Shown here: in pieces, positions 12,063 to 23,289 of the stretch
Layout of the letters: the number at the start of each line of letters is the position of its first letter
Numbering within the stretch: the first letter of the stretch is position 1
Origin: Prorocentrum cordatum
Lineage: Eukaryota; Sar; Dinophyceae; Prorocentrales; Prorocentraceae
Assembly: GCA_963575745.1 (NCBI GenBank)
Contig: CAUYUJ010003592.1
Span: forward strand, 451,959 to 515,958
Length of the DNA: 64,000 bases
Reading direction: 5' to 3'
The notes under the pieces: model-generated
What the model saw: only the letters and a program-made list of their open reading frames with translations
Told to the model about the DNA's origin: nothing
Database searches by the model: none
Translations under genes and position numbers: made by a program

Positions 12063-12123
12063 CAAAATTTGGGTTCAGGGGGGTGGGTGAGTGACTCACC
12101 CACCCCCCTGAACCCAAATTTTG
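12063..12123. repeat. Perfect 61-bp palindrome
   Basis: Arms at 12063-12092 and 12094-12123 are exact reverse complements over 30 bp with one central base. The ends read CAAAATTTGGG / CCCAAATTTTG and the centre GGTGAGT-G-ACTCACC. Lack of any mismatch implies recent origin or active maintenance. Confidence 0.95.
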
Positions 12124-12352
12124 CGTTCAGGGTCCAGCGGATCTGTTTTTCGGAGGTGGGGGCATCGGCCGGGGGGGAAGAAGAAGAGCCACGTCGTTGT
12201 TTGACCTCTTTATTTTCCTCGTTTCCTCCGCCTCATCCTCTCCCGCCCGCCCTCCTCCTCATCCTTCTCCTCCGCCACCCCTCCTCCTCCTCTTCTCCCC
12301 CCCCCTCATCCTCCTCCTTCTCCTCTTCCTCCTCCGCCTCCGCCAACTACTA

Positions 12353-13564
12353 CTACCGCCCAGCACTGTTTACCATGTCACCCCGCGCCTTCGCGGCCGA
12401 CCGAACAACGCCCTGCACCTTCTTGCTGCGCTTGACAGGGCTCTCGTGGGTCAGGTTCACGACGCCGTAGCAGCGGCAGTGTGTTGCTGCTGCCGCTGAC
12501 GACGACCCTGGTGATGATGATCCCGCTGCTGGCCCCGCTGGTGATGATGATCCCGCTGCTGGCGGCCCCTCTGCTGGTGATGATGATGCCGCTGCTGCTG
12601 TGTTGCAGTCTGATGGCACCGCTGGCCGTGATGCTGCAGCTGCGTTGTAGGCCGGTGACCCCGCTGATGTTTCCGAAGCTGATGGCGCGCTGGCTGCTGA
12701 TGTTCCCGCTGTGCCGGCGGCTGATGCTCCCGAAGCTGATGGTGCGCTGCTGGCGGCTGATGGTCCCGCTGTGCTGGCGGCTGATGTTCTTCCCGAAGCT
12801 GTTGGTGCGCTGGCGGCCGATGTTCCCGCTGCGCCGGCGGCTGATGTTCTTCCCGAAGCTGTTGGTGCGCTGGCGGCCGATGTCCCCGAAGCAGCTGCTG
12901 GCGCGCTGGAGGCCGATGCCCCCGAAGCTGCTGGTGCGTTGGCGGCTGATGTCCCCGGAGCTGTTGCTGCCGCCGACGAGCGATTGGAGGCTCTGCTGTC
13001 TCGTAGGCGGCGCTCCCAATAGCTCCAGTCCACGTCCTCAATCGGGTGAGTTTCCACAGCTTGCACGCTCTGAGGCGCGGTGTACAAAGAGTGAAGGAGG
13101 TCCCATAACTCGTCTCGCAAAGAAGGCGAGTTCATGACTTCATTGAAGAGATTACAATGCACAGCGCTGCAATAGAACAGTATGTCCGAACGCGCAGTCT
13201 GGGGCGTCAGCGGCTTCACGGCATGGGTGTAAATCCCCCCCTTCTTCTTGTCGGTCATGGCCCCGCAACAACAACAGCCCAACCAATTCGCGATGAAGAA
13301 AGAATACAACGCCATGGAAATTCCAGACACCATTGCCTGGGCGATATGGACGTCCAGAAGAAATACCTGGGCTACTATGATGATATGGAACGTGAAAAAA
13401 ACGATGAATCTGCCACTCGAGCCCGGCGGCGCTTCCCGACCAGCCGAGCGGGTCCGCGACTCAAAAAAAAAACTCACCTTTCTTTCTGGGGAACGGCTGA
13501 GGGGGGTAATAATGACGGGGCGCTCGCGTACATGTACCGGGGTCCTTGCGAATTTGTTTCGCAA
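12353..13564 (-). CDS. Ala/Ser-rich protein of unknown function
   Basis: A 403-codon frame is open on the minus strand. The first ATG before a plausible protein is at 13333 (MVSGISMALYSFF), which would give about 326 residues. AG|G acceptors just upstream (CGCCCAG|GC and GCCCAG|GT) allow an upstream exon. The N-terminal part has a hydrophobic stretch ending in a Cys cluster (NWLGCCCCG), possibly a membrane anchor. Next comes a non-repetitive region with SPSLRDELWDLLHSLY and EDVDWSYWERRLRDS, then about 200 residues of Ala/Ser/Gly/Pro repeats, then a basic end (SPVKRSKKVQGVVRSAAK). The repetitive part rests on a 60-bp tandem DNA repeat (about 12780-12900) that also keeps other frames open on both strands. 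No family recognised. The non-repetitive N-terminal half makes the minus strand the better choice. Confidence 0.5.
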   Translation of the reverse strand: MRNKFARTPVHVRERPVIITPLSRSPERKVSFFFESRTRSAGREAPPGSSGRFIVFFTFHIIIVAQVFLLDVHIAQAMVSGISMALYSFFIANWLGCCCCGAMTDKKKGGIYTHAVKPLTPQTARSDILFYCSAVHCNLFNEVMNSPSLRDELWDLLHSLYTAPQSVQAVETHPIEDVDWSYWERRLRDSRASNRSSAAATAPGTSAANAPAASGASASSAPAAASGTSAASAPTASGRTSAAGAAGTSAASAPTASGRTSAASTAGPSAASSAPSASGASAAGTAGTSAASAPSASETSAGSPAYNAAAASRPAVPSDCNTAAAASSSPAEGPPAAGSSSPAGPAAGSSSPGSSSAAAATHCRCYGVVNLTHESPVKRSKKVQGVVRSAAKARGDMVNSAGR

Positions 13565-13699
13565 ATATTCTTGGGAATCTTTTTCAAATTAAAATCCGAC
13601 CCTCCATCCCTCCAAACTCCGCCGCAGGCGCCCAGAATAATAATAATTTCAAATTGCGGCAGCACCCCCAAATTATTGGAAGCATGCCCCCTGGATTTG

Positions 13700-14141
13700 C
13701 CCAGGACCCCCCAGGAATCTTAGGGGCCCTGACGGATTCTGATGGATTCTATTGGTTTCTGGAGCCCCGTCCTGGAGGATTCCTCCCTGGACGCCCTCTT
13801 GGAGCCGTGTCGGGCCGTTTTGGGAAGCCGCTTGGGCCGTCTCGAGGCCATCTTAGGTCGTCTTGCGTCTTGGGCCGTCTTGAATCGGTCTTGGGCAATC
13901 TTGGCGGCCTTGGTGGCCTGTTTGGGCCAGGTGGCAGTCGTCTTGGATTCCTCGGAGGGCGCCAGGGGCATGTCTCGGCGCCGCATTTTGGACACCATCT
14001 GGCATCTGGAATCCAGATGACTGCCACCTTGGATTCCTCGGAGGGTGCCGGGCCATGTCTCGGACATGGCCCGGCACCGTTCGGCGCCGCATGTCCGCAC
14101 ATGTTTCGGTGGCAGTCATCTTGGATTCTTCGGAGGGCGCC
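13700..14141. repeat. CTTGGGCC-type repeats and GGTGGCAGTC family repeats
   Basis: After degenerate TTGGGCCGTCTTG phrases, a unit starting GGTGGCAGTC and ending TCGGAGGGCGCC occurs at 13930-13963, partly inverted at about 14018-14055, and at 14108-14141. The last copy directly abuts the 131-bp satellite array. A further copy follows the array at 18699-18731. Confidence 0.7.
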
Positions 14142-17100
14142 GTATGGAAAACGTATTGAGTGGCAATGTATCGCCTCATGTTGAGGCCCAGAATGCAAGT
14201 GAAACAGTTGTTTTTCTCAACCAGTTTTCTGGTGACCCCCCCCTTCGTGGGTCACCTGGTGTGCTTGCGCCGTATCGAAAACGCATTGAGAGGCAGTACG
14301 TCGCCTCATGTTGAGGCCCAGAACGCAAGTGAAACCATTTGTTTCTCTCAACCAGTTTTCTGATGACCCACCCCTTCGTGGGTCACCAGGTGTGCTTGCT
14401 TGCGCCGTATGGCAAACGTATTGAGTGGCAATGCGTCGCCTCATGTTGAGGCCCAGAGAGCAAGTGAAACAACTGTTTTTTCTCAACCAGTTTTCTGGTG
14501 ACCCACCCCTTCGTGGGTCACCTGGTGTGCTTGCGACGTATGGCAAATATATTGAGTGGCAGTGCATCGCCACATGACGAGGCCCAGGATGCAGGTGAAA
14601 CAATTTTTTTCTCAACAAGGTTTCTGGTGACCCACCCCTTCGTGGGTCACCTGGTGTGCTTGCGCCGCATGGAAAACGCATTGAGTGGCAATGCGTCGCC
14701 TCATGTGGAGGCCCAGAATGCAAGTGAAACAATTTGTTTTTCCAAATAAGTTTTCTGGTGACCCACCCCTTTCGTGGGTCACCTGGTGCGCTTGCGCCGT
14801 ATGGCAAAAATATTGAGTGGCAATGCGTCGCCTCATGTTGTGGCCCAGAATGCAAGTGAAACAATTGGTTTTTCTGAACCAATTTTCTGGTGACCCACCC
14901 CTTCGTGGGTCACCTGGTGTGTGTTTCGCCGTATTGAAAACGCACTGAATGGCAATGCGTCGCCTCATGTTGAGGCCCAGAATGCAAGAAAACGATGGGT
15001 TTTTCTCAGCAAGTTTTCTGGTGACCCACCCCTTCGTGGGTCACCTGACGTATTGAATGTCAGCGCATCGCCTCATGACGAGGCCTAAAATGCAAGTGAA
15101 ACGATTGGTTGTTCTCAACCACTTGTCTGGTGACCCACCCCTCCGTGGGTCACCTGGTGTGCTCGCGCCGCATGGAAAACGTATTGAGTGGCAGCGCATC
15201 GCCACATGACGACGCCCAGGATGCAGGTGAAACAATTCGTTTTTCTCAACCAGTTTCTGGTGACCCACCCCTTCGCGGGTCACCTGGTGCGCTTGCGCCG
15301 CATGGCAAACGTATTGATGAGTGGCAGCGCATCGCCTCATGACGAGGCCCAGAGTGCAAGTGAAACAATTGTTTGTTCTCAACCAGTTTTCTGGTGACCC
15401 ACCTCTTCGTGGGTCACCTGGTGTGTTTGCGCTGCATGGAAAACGCATTGAGTGGCAATGCGTCGCCTCATGCGACGGCCCAGAATGCAAGTGAAACAAT
15501 TCGTTGTTGCTCAACAAGTTTTCTGGTGACCCACCCCTTCGTGGGTCACCTGGTGTGCTTGCGCAGTATGGAACGTATGGAAAACGTATTAGGTGGCAGC
15601 GCGTCGCCTCATTTCATGCCCAGAATGCAAGTGAAACAGTTGGTTTTTCTCAACCAGTTGCTGGTGACCCACCCCTTCGTGGGCCACCTGGTGTGCTTGC
15701 ACCGTATGGCAAACGTATTGAGTGGCAATGCCTCGCCTCATGTTGAGGCCCAGAATGCAAGTGAAACAGTTGGTTTTTCTCAACCAGGGTCACCTGGTGT
15801 GCTTGCGCCGCATGGAAAACGCATTGAGTGGCAGTGCTTCGTCTCATGTTGAGGCTCAGAATGCAAGTGAAACAGTTGGTTTTTCTCAACCAGTTTTCTG
15901 GTGACCCACCCCTTCGTGGGTCACTTGGTGTGCTTGCGCCGCATGGAAAACGCATTAGGTGGCAATGCCTCGCCTCATGTTGAGGCCCGGACTGCGAGTG
16001 ACATATTTGGTTTTTCTCAACCAGTTTTCTGGTGACCCACCCCTTCGTGGGTCACCTTGTGTGCTTGCGCCGTATGGAAAACGCACTGAGTGGCAATGCG
16101 TCGCCTCATGTTGAGGCCCAGAATGCAAGTGAAACGATGGGTTTTTCTCAACCAGTTTTCTGGTGACCCACCCCTTCGTGGGTCCCCTTCGTGGGTCACC
16201 TGGTGCGCTTGCGCCGTATCGAAAACGCATTGAGTGGCAGTGCGTCGCCCCATGTTGAGGCCAAGAATGCAAGAGAAACAATTTGTTTTTCTCAACCAGT
16301 TTTCTGGTGACCCACCCCTTCGTGGGTCACCTGGTGTGCTTGCGCCGCATGGAATACGTATTGAGTGGCAGTGTTTCGTCTCATGTTGAGGCCCGGAATG
16401 CAAATGAACCAATTGGTTTTTTCAACCAGTTTTCTGGTGACCCACCCCTTCGTGGGTCACCTGGTGTGCTTGCGCCGTATGGCAAACATCTTGAGTGGCA
16501 GTGCGTCGCCTCATGACGAGGCCCAAAATGCAGGTGAAACAATTTGTTTTTCTCAACCAGTTTTCTGGTGACCCACCTCTTCGTGGGCCCCCTGGTGTGC
16601 TTGCGCCGTATGGCAAACGTATTGAGTGGCAATGTATCGCCTCATGTTGAGGCCCAGAATGCAAGTGAAACAATTGGTTTTTCTCGACCAATTTTCTAGT
16701 GACCCACCCCTTCGTGGGTCACCCGGTGTGCTTGCGCCGTATGGAAAGCGTGTTGAGTGGCAATGCGTCGCCTCATGTTGAGGCCCAGAATGCAATTGGA
16801 ACGTTTTGTTTTTCTCAACCAGTTCTCGGGTGACCCACCTCTTCGTGGGTCACCTGGTGTGTTTGCGCTGCATGGAAAACGCATTGAGTGGCAATGCCTC
16901 GCCTCATGTTGAGGCCCAGAATGCAAGTGGTTTTTTTTTCTCAACCAGTTCTCTGGTGACCCACCCCTTCGTGGGTCACCCGGTGTGCTTACGCCGTATG
17001 GGAAACGTATTGAGTGGCAGTACGTCGCCTCATGTTGAGGCCCAGAACGCAAGTGAAACCATTTGTTTTTCTCAACCGGTTTTCTGGTCACCCACCCCTT

Positions 17101-18697
17101 CGTGGGTCACCTGGTGTGCTTGCGCCGCCTGGAAACGTATTGAGTGGTAATGCCTCGCCTCATGTTGAGGCCCAGAATGCAAGTGAAACAAATTGTTTTT
17201 CTCAACCACTTGTCTGGTGACCCACCCCTCCGTGGGTCACCTGGTGTGCTCGCGCCGTAGCGAAAACGCATTGAGTGGCAGTGCGTCGCCTCATGTTGAG
17301 GCCCAGAATGCAAGTGAAACAATTGGTTTTTCTCGACCAATTTTCTAGTGACCCACCCCTCCGTGGGTCACCCGGTGGGCTTGCGCCGCATGGCAAACGT
17401 ATTGAGTGGCAATGCGTCGCCTCATGTTGAGGCCCAGAATGCAAGTGAAACAGCTGGTTGTTTTCAACCAGCTGTCTTGTGACCCACCCCTTCGTGGGAC
17501 ACCTGGTGTGCTTGCGCCGCATGGCAAACATACAGAGTTGCAGTGCGTCGCCTCATGACGAGGTCCAGGATGCAGGTGAAACAATTTGTTTTTTTCCCAA
17601 CAAGTTCTCTGGTGACCCGCCCCTTCGTGGGTCCCCTGGTGCGCTTGCGCCGTATGGAAAACGTATTGAGTGGCAATGCGTCGCCTCATGCTGAGGCCCA
17701 GAATGCAAGTGAAACAAATTGTTTTTCTCAGCCAGTTGTCTGGTGGCCCACCCCTTGGTGGGTCACCCGGTTTGCTTGCGCCGTATGGAAAACGTATTGA
17801 GTGGCAGTGCATCGCCTCATGTTGAGGCCCAGAATGCAAGTGAAACAATTGGTTTTTCTCAACCAGTTGTCTGGTGACCCACCCCTTCGTGGGTCATCTG
17901 GTGTGGTTGCGCCGTATGGAAAACGCATTCAGTGGCAATGCCCAGGACGCAAGTGAAACAATGGGTTTTTCTCAACCAGTTTTCTGGTGACCCACCCCTT
18001 TCGTGGGTCACCTGGTGTGCTTGCGCCGCATGGGAAACGTATTGAGTGGCAGTGCATCGCCTCATGTTGAGGCCCAGAATGCAAGTGAAACAATTGGTTT
18101 TCTCAATCAGTTTTCTGGTGACCCACCCCTTCGTGGGTCACCTGGTGTGCTTGCGCCGCATGGAAAACGCATTGAGTGGCAGTGCGTCGCCTCATGTTGA
18201 GGCCCAGAATGCAAGTGAAACAATTGTTTTTCTCAACCAGGTTCCTGTTGACCCACCCCTTCGTGGGTCACCTGGTGTGCTTGCGCCGTATCGAAAACGC
18301 ATTGAGTGGCAGTGCGTCGCCTCATGTTGAGGCCCAGAATGCAGGTGAAACCATTTGTTTTTCTCAACCAGTTTTCTGGCGACCCACCCCTTCGTGGGTC
18401 ACCAGGTGTGCTTGCGCCGTACGGCAAACGTATTGAGTGGCAATGTTTCGCCTCATGTTGAGGCCCAGAATGCAAGTGAGACCATTGGTTTTTCCCAACC
18501 AGTTCTCTGGTGACCCACCCCTTTCGTGGGTCACCTGGTGTGCTTGCGCCGCATGGCAAACATATTGAGTGGCAGTGCGTCGCCTCATGACGAGGCCCAG
18601 GATGCAGGTGAAGCAATTTGTTTCTCTCAACCAGTGTTCTGGTGACCCACCCCTTCGTGGGTCACCTGGTGTGCATGCGCTGCATGGAAAACGTCCG
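14141..18697 (+). repeat. 131-bp satellite array, about 35 units, four hairpins per unit
   Basis: The consensus unit is about 131 bp: ATTGAGTGGCAATGCGTCGC, CTCATGTTGAGGCCCAGAAT, GCAAGTGAAACAATT, TTTTCTCAACCAG, TTTTCTGGTGACCCACCCC, TTCGTGGGTCACCTGGTGTG, CTTGCGCCGTATGG. Each unit can form four stems: CCTCA/TGAGG; AAACAATTTGTTT; CCAG-TTTT-CTGG; and a 10-bp perfect stem GGTGACCCAC/GTGGGTCACC with a 6-nt loop. Loop changes are common (CCCTTC, CCCTCC, CTCTTC), while stem changes are fewer. Some units are shortened, for example around 15787 and 17935. Open frames across the array are only repeats of the unit. I see no tRNA boxes or known ribozyme core. Confidence 0.95.
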
Positions 18698-18739
18698 AGG
18701 TGGCAGTCATCTGGATTCCTCGGAGGGCGCCGGGCCATG

Positions 18740-19290
18740 TCCTAGGGATTCCTGAGGTTCCCCTTGGGGTTCCTTAGGGCGCCCTAGGGATTCTTGGGGA
18801 TTCACCGGGGATTCCTAAGAAGCCCCGAGGGAATCCGAAAGATTCCCTGAAGACCCCGCAGGATCCCCGAAGGATTCCTGAGGATTTCCGAAGGGATTCT
18901 TTGGGAGCGCCGAGAGATTCCTCAGGATTCCCGAGGGACTCTTGAAGATTCCGCTTTGAATCCCATGGATTCCGCAGGGATTTTCTTGGATTTCCGAGGG
19001 AGCCATAAGGGCCCCCGAGGGTTTCTGGAGTCCGCGGGAATTCTTAACGACACGTCCGGGATTCCAAAGGATTCCTTAGGGATTCCTGACGATTCCCAAG
19101 GGATCCCTCAGCATTCCCTTAGGATTCTTGAGGAGCCCTTAATCAGGATTCCTAAGGATTCCTTAGGGATTCCTAGGGATGCCCTCGGGATTCCTTAGGA
19201 TTCCCTTGGGATGCTTGTGGATGCCCTAGGGATTCCTCAGGATTCCTTAGAAATTCCTTAGGGATTTCCCAAGGGATCCCCAAGGATTCC
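18740..19290. repeat. GGATTCCT degenerate minisatellite
   Basis: Phrases such as GGATTCCTTAGGGATTCCT and GATTCCCGAGG repeat at about 10-17 bp intervals directly after the satellite flank. No gene. Confidence 0.85.
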
Positions 19291-21270
19291 CAGAGTCTGC
19301 CCCTCGCAGGCCGCCCTTCACAGGCTTCCATTGGCTTCCCCCGATAGGCTGTCCCCCACCGGCAAATTCGGGGAAACCCTCCTTGTTGCCACCCGCCCAG
19401 CCAAGAATAATTTACGTTGCGCGCCTCAAATTCACCCTCCGTGCTAAAGCAGCAGGACCGCGCACGCCAAGAATAATAATTTGAAGCTTTGATTCTTCTT
19501 CGGAAATTTCAGGGTTACCTTGTAATTTCACGCCCCAGGCCAGCCCCCCCAGAAGAATAATATTGCATTTAATTTTGTTTCAGAACGTATTGAGATTCCT
19601 CGGAAATTCGAAGGTAACCCTGGAATTTCCCCCAAAACCCAAGAAGAAGCAGCTAATCGATAGGGTTAAAGATAATCAGCGCCCCGTCATGGGTAATAAT
19701 GGCAGGGTTCAGAGGAGGACGGAGGAGGAGGAGGAGGAGGAGGAGGAGGAGGAGGAGGGGAAGGAAGAGGAGGAGGGGGCGTGACGGGGGTAGGCCTCGT
19801 CGTCTTTGTTGTTCGGCCTTGTTGGGCATTATTTGGGGGGGGCCCTCGTCAACGCGAAAGCGAAACCTCATACTAAAGCACCCCGGGGCCGATTTTGAAG
19901 GGGCCGGTCCGGGCGCCGATTTTGAAAGGGGCCGATTTTGAAGGGGGCTGATCCCCCTTCAAAATCGGCCCCCTTCAAAATCGATAACGGACAACAGCGA
20001 CGACGACGACGTCGTCCAGGCGCGCCCAGGCGAGGCTCTGACGGGTCGTCCACAGGCCGACGGTCCTCCTGCAGCGAGCGCCTCCAGGCAGGCCCTGCAG
20101 CCGCGCCCCGCGCGGCCGGCACGTGCATCTTATTATCATTCGTTCTCACCTGCTGCTGTCCCATCGTGGTACCCAGCCTCGTTCCGCCTTTTCCTGCCCC
20201 GTATTATCCCGGCCCACTCCGGCCCACCCCCATCGTAGCATCTTTTCCGCCCCGCCCATTATATCCGATCCCATCTTCTTGGCGCCGATGGCGACATTGT
20301 TGTCTAGGCGCCCTCCTCCTCATCATCATTATCCTCCTCCTCCTCCTCGTCTTCTTTCAGCTTAGACGCACGGAAGGCAGCAAGAGCAACGGCGGCGGCC
20401 ATCGAGCCCCCCCCCCTTCCCTGTCTCGACCCCGTCAGCGGTTGTTTGCCCGCGGACCTGCTGGAGGCAGGGCTCGGCCCATCATCAGGGTGGCCTCCAA
20501 GACGGCTTAGATGGCCCAAGATGATTTCCATGATGGTCCCGAGACGCATCCAAGACGTCCAAGATGCCCCCAAGAAGAGAGCCCAATATGACCCCAAGAT
20601 GCCTCCGACGCGGCCCAAGAAGATGAACCCAAGACGACCCAAGATGGCCTCAATACGGTCTAGGACGCCCAGTCTGGCGACGCCGCTGGCGCCGCGCTTC
20701 TTCTCCTGGGTCAAGACGCCGAGGGGGGGGGGGCATCGCCTCCCCCCCTCGCCCACCACGGGAGCTCAAGACCCCAGATCCCGAAAGATCCCGAGACGGG
20801 AAGGGCGAGGCAGGAGGCGAAGCTTCATTCATGCCCACTCCAAGGGAAAACAAGGTGCCTCATTTGCGTGGTCGATGATGGCGCCCGCCAGGCACTCAGG
20901 CCCCGTCGCAGGCGGCCCCCGAGCAAACGGAATGGACGAGCATCATCCATCCTCCATTCTCCTGATGTCTCCCCCCTCTCCTCATAAGCACCCCTCATCT
21001 TCGAATCTAAATCGAGGCCCGGGCACCCCGCTGGTCGGGAGCCGCCTCGCTGAGGCCTCTGGCCAGCGCGGAATGGACGAGCGTCCCCCCCCTGATCCGC
21101 CCGCATCCGTTCTCTTATGAATGACGCCTCCCTGCCGTCGCTCCGCCAGACGTGTCGCTAGGGCGGGCCGGGCGCGCGTTCAGGGCATTAATCCATATCA
21201 AGTAATGCCACGCGGGCCGCATGCGCGCGTCTCCCGCGCGCGCATGTCGAAATCCTTAGTTTACAATCAT
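19291..21270. other. No confident gene; a hairpin and purine tract
   Basis: A GGA tract lies at about 19720-19780 and a hairpin at 19928-19972. A short minus-strand frame near 20320-20410 (MAAAVALAAFRASKLKED then an acidic run) is too short to call. Around 20500-20660 are GCCCAAGATG-type degenerate repeats. GC-rich open frames on both strands lack motifs. Confidence 0.35.
19928..19972. repeat. Perfect 20-bp hairpin with 5-nt loop
   Basis: The arm GGGGCCGATTTTGAAGGGGG is followed by loop CTGAT and its exact complement. Further copies of CGATTTTGAA with G-rich flanks stand just upstream (about 19891-19930) and once downstream, so the hairpin arose within a small repeat cluster. Confidence 0.9.
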
Positions 21271-21278
21271 CACAATGT

Positions 21279-22350
21279 CCTACCTAGGAGTTGGAGCACC
21301 TAGGAAAGCAACATCTACATCTACACCGACAGCTACATTAACATGTACACCTGCATCTACATCTACATCAACATCAGCAGCGAGACTCACATCTACATCT
21401 ACATCTACATCCACATCTACACCTACACCTACATCTGCATCTACATCTACATCTACATCTACATCCACATCTACATCTACATATACATCTACATATATAT
21501 CTACATATCATCATACACATACATCCACATCTACACATACACCTACATCTACACATACATCTACAAGTTCGCATTGGTGGTGCGTTCGCTTTGCATGCTA
21601 TGCTACGATATGCAATGATATGCTGTGCTATGCGATGCTACGTTTGGCTATGATATGCTTTGATATGCTGCGCTAATGCTGCGCTGCGCTAGGCTGCGCT
21701 AAGCTAAGCTAGTGTAAGCTAAGTTAGGCTTCGCTATGCTATGATATGCTATGCTGCGCTACGTTATGCTATGATATGCTGCGCTATGCTATGATGTGAT
21801 AGGCGAAGCTATGATATGATATGCCGCGCTCTGCTATGCTATGCTATGATGTGTAATGTTATGCTGCACTATGCCATGATATGCTGTATTATGTTGTGAT
21901 GTGCTATGATTTGCTATGCTGCGGTATGCTATGCTAAGCGATTCAATGCCATGCTATGTTATGCTATGCTAGACTGTGCTATGTTATGCTATGGTAATAT
22001 GTTGAGCTATGCTATGTTATGTTATGATATGCTTGGCTATGCTATGCTATGATATACTGTGATAGTGCTGCCCAAGTTAAGCTAAGGCAAGGTAGACCCA
22101 GCCATGCTAAGCCAAGTATGTTAAAGCTAAGCTAAGCTAGGCTACTAGGCCAAGCTAAGCCGAGCTAAGCTAAGCTAAGCTAAGCTAAGCTAAGCTAAGC
22201 TAGCTAAGCTAAGCTAAGCTAGGCTAGGCAAAGCGGGGGATCATGGGGGAACCGCGGTGCGGATGCCAGGAGAACCGCCCGGGGCGATTTCCACTGCCCG
22301 GCCCTTTAAGCATACAGGGTAAGAACCCTTCTTGGCAAAGCCTAGGTAGG
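21279..22350 (+). mobile_element. Composite microsatellite element, copy 2
   Basis: CCTACCTAGG at 21279-21288 and CCTAGGTAGG at 22341-22350 bound it. Inside are the AGTTGGAGC phrase, an ACATCT tract (21310-21565), a GCTAT tract (about 21590-22070), a GCTAA tract (about 22080-22235), and the GC-rich tail with AACCGCGGTGCGGATGCC and GGGTAAGAACCCTTCT. The left flank lacks the CAGTGCGAC phrase of the other copies. Confidence 0.75.
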
Positions 22351-22739
22351 GAATTGGTTTCTTCTGAGCAGCTTAAGAAGATATAGTTATCAAAAACACA
22401 TGAGCATCAACTGGCAGCTCAACAAAGTCTGCCAGGTTCATTGAATTTCGAAACGCACAGTTCCTCATGTCAGCCCCATGGGGCGCTTGTCTTTCAAGGG
22501 CGCACGCCCGGGCGTGAAAAGGATGATTGCGTGAACTTATTATGGGAGGGTGCATGGCAGCGTCGCATCATAGGGCATCCCGGGTTCCCCCTGGTCCCCC
22601 TCCTCTCCTGCCTCTCCGAACGTTGGCCGGACTCAGTAGCCAGCGCTCGACATGCCTCTCACCGGCTTGCTCAGACTCTTCAGCGCCGTTGTTGCCGTGA
22701 ACTTGGCTGAGGCCCGAATGAACGCCAGGTCCTCTGATG

Positions 22740-23289
22740 AGTCATCGTCTTCCTCATCCTCCTCGTCCTTGCCCTCCTCTTCCTCCTCCGCCTCCTCGTC
22801 CTCCTCGTCATCATCGTCCTCCTCGTCGTCGTCGTCCTCGTCGTCGTTGCCCCCTGAGTCGTCGCCCCCTGGGTCGCCCTTCTATTTTCAGGTTGCTCGA
22901 GGCGTCGTCGTCGCCCCCTTCTTCGTCGCCATTTTCGTCGTCCTCTTCGCTTTCCTCATCGTTGTCGTCCGCCTCCTCCTCCTCCTCCTCGCCCTCCTCC
23001 CTCTCGCCTCCTCGTCCTCCTCCTCCTCGTCCTCCGCCTCCTCCTTCTCCTCCTCCCCCCCCCCTCCCCCTCGTCGCCCTCCGAGGGGCGCCGGCCCCTT
23101 GCCCGGCCGCGCAGGCCCCAGGTCTTCGCCCCGACCCACCCAGGACGGAGTCGCCCCCCCTCGCTGCTCTGGCGGCGGTGGAGGGGCGGGCGGAGGGGGC
23201 TGAGAGGGGGGGGGGAAGGAGGAGGGGGGGTAATGTCGGGGGGGGGATGATGATGGGGGGGGACGTGGAAGAGGACGTAGCGTTTTCAC
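22740..23289. repeat. TCC/CGTC triplet tracts and C-rich low-complexity DNA
   Basis: TCCTCC, GTCGTC and poly-C runs form the far end of a long minus-strand open frame. Because this part encodes only Glu, Gly, Arg and Pro runs, I place the end of the neighbouring exon at 23290 and treat this as intron or flank. Confidence 0.6.

Noticed and set aside
14160-14290. tRNA-like or SINE-like unit within the 131-bp satellite
   Set aside because: No A or B box of an RNA polymerase III promoter, no anticodon arm in the correct place, and no A-rich tail.
14141-18697. CRISPR array
   Set aside because: Units are contiguous and nearly identical over 131 bp, with no unique spacers or cas genes, in eukaryotic DNA.
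22811-23289. Extension of the large minus-strand frame to 22811
   Set aside because: Encodes only Pro, Gly, Glu and Arg runs from TCC and poly-C tracts, and a GTGAAA donor ends the readable part at 23290.
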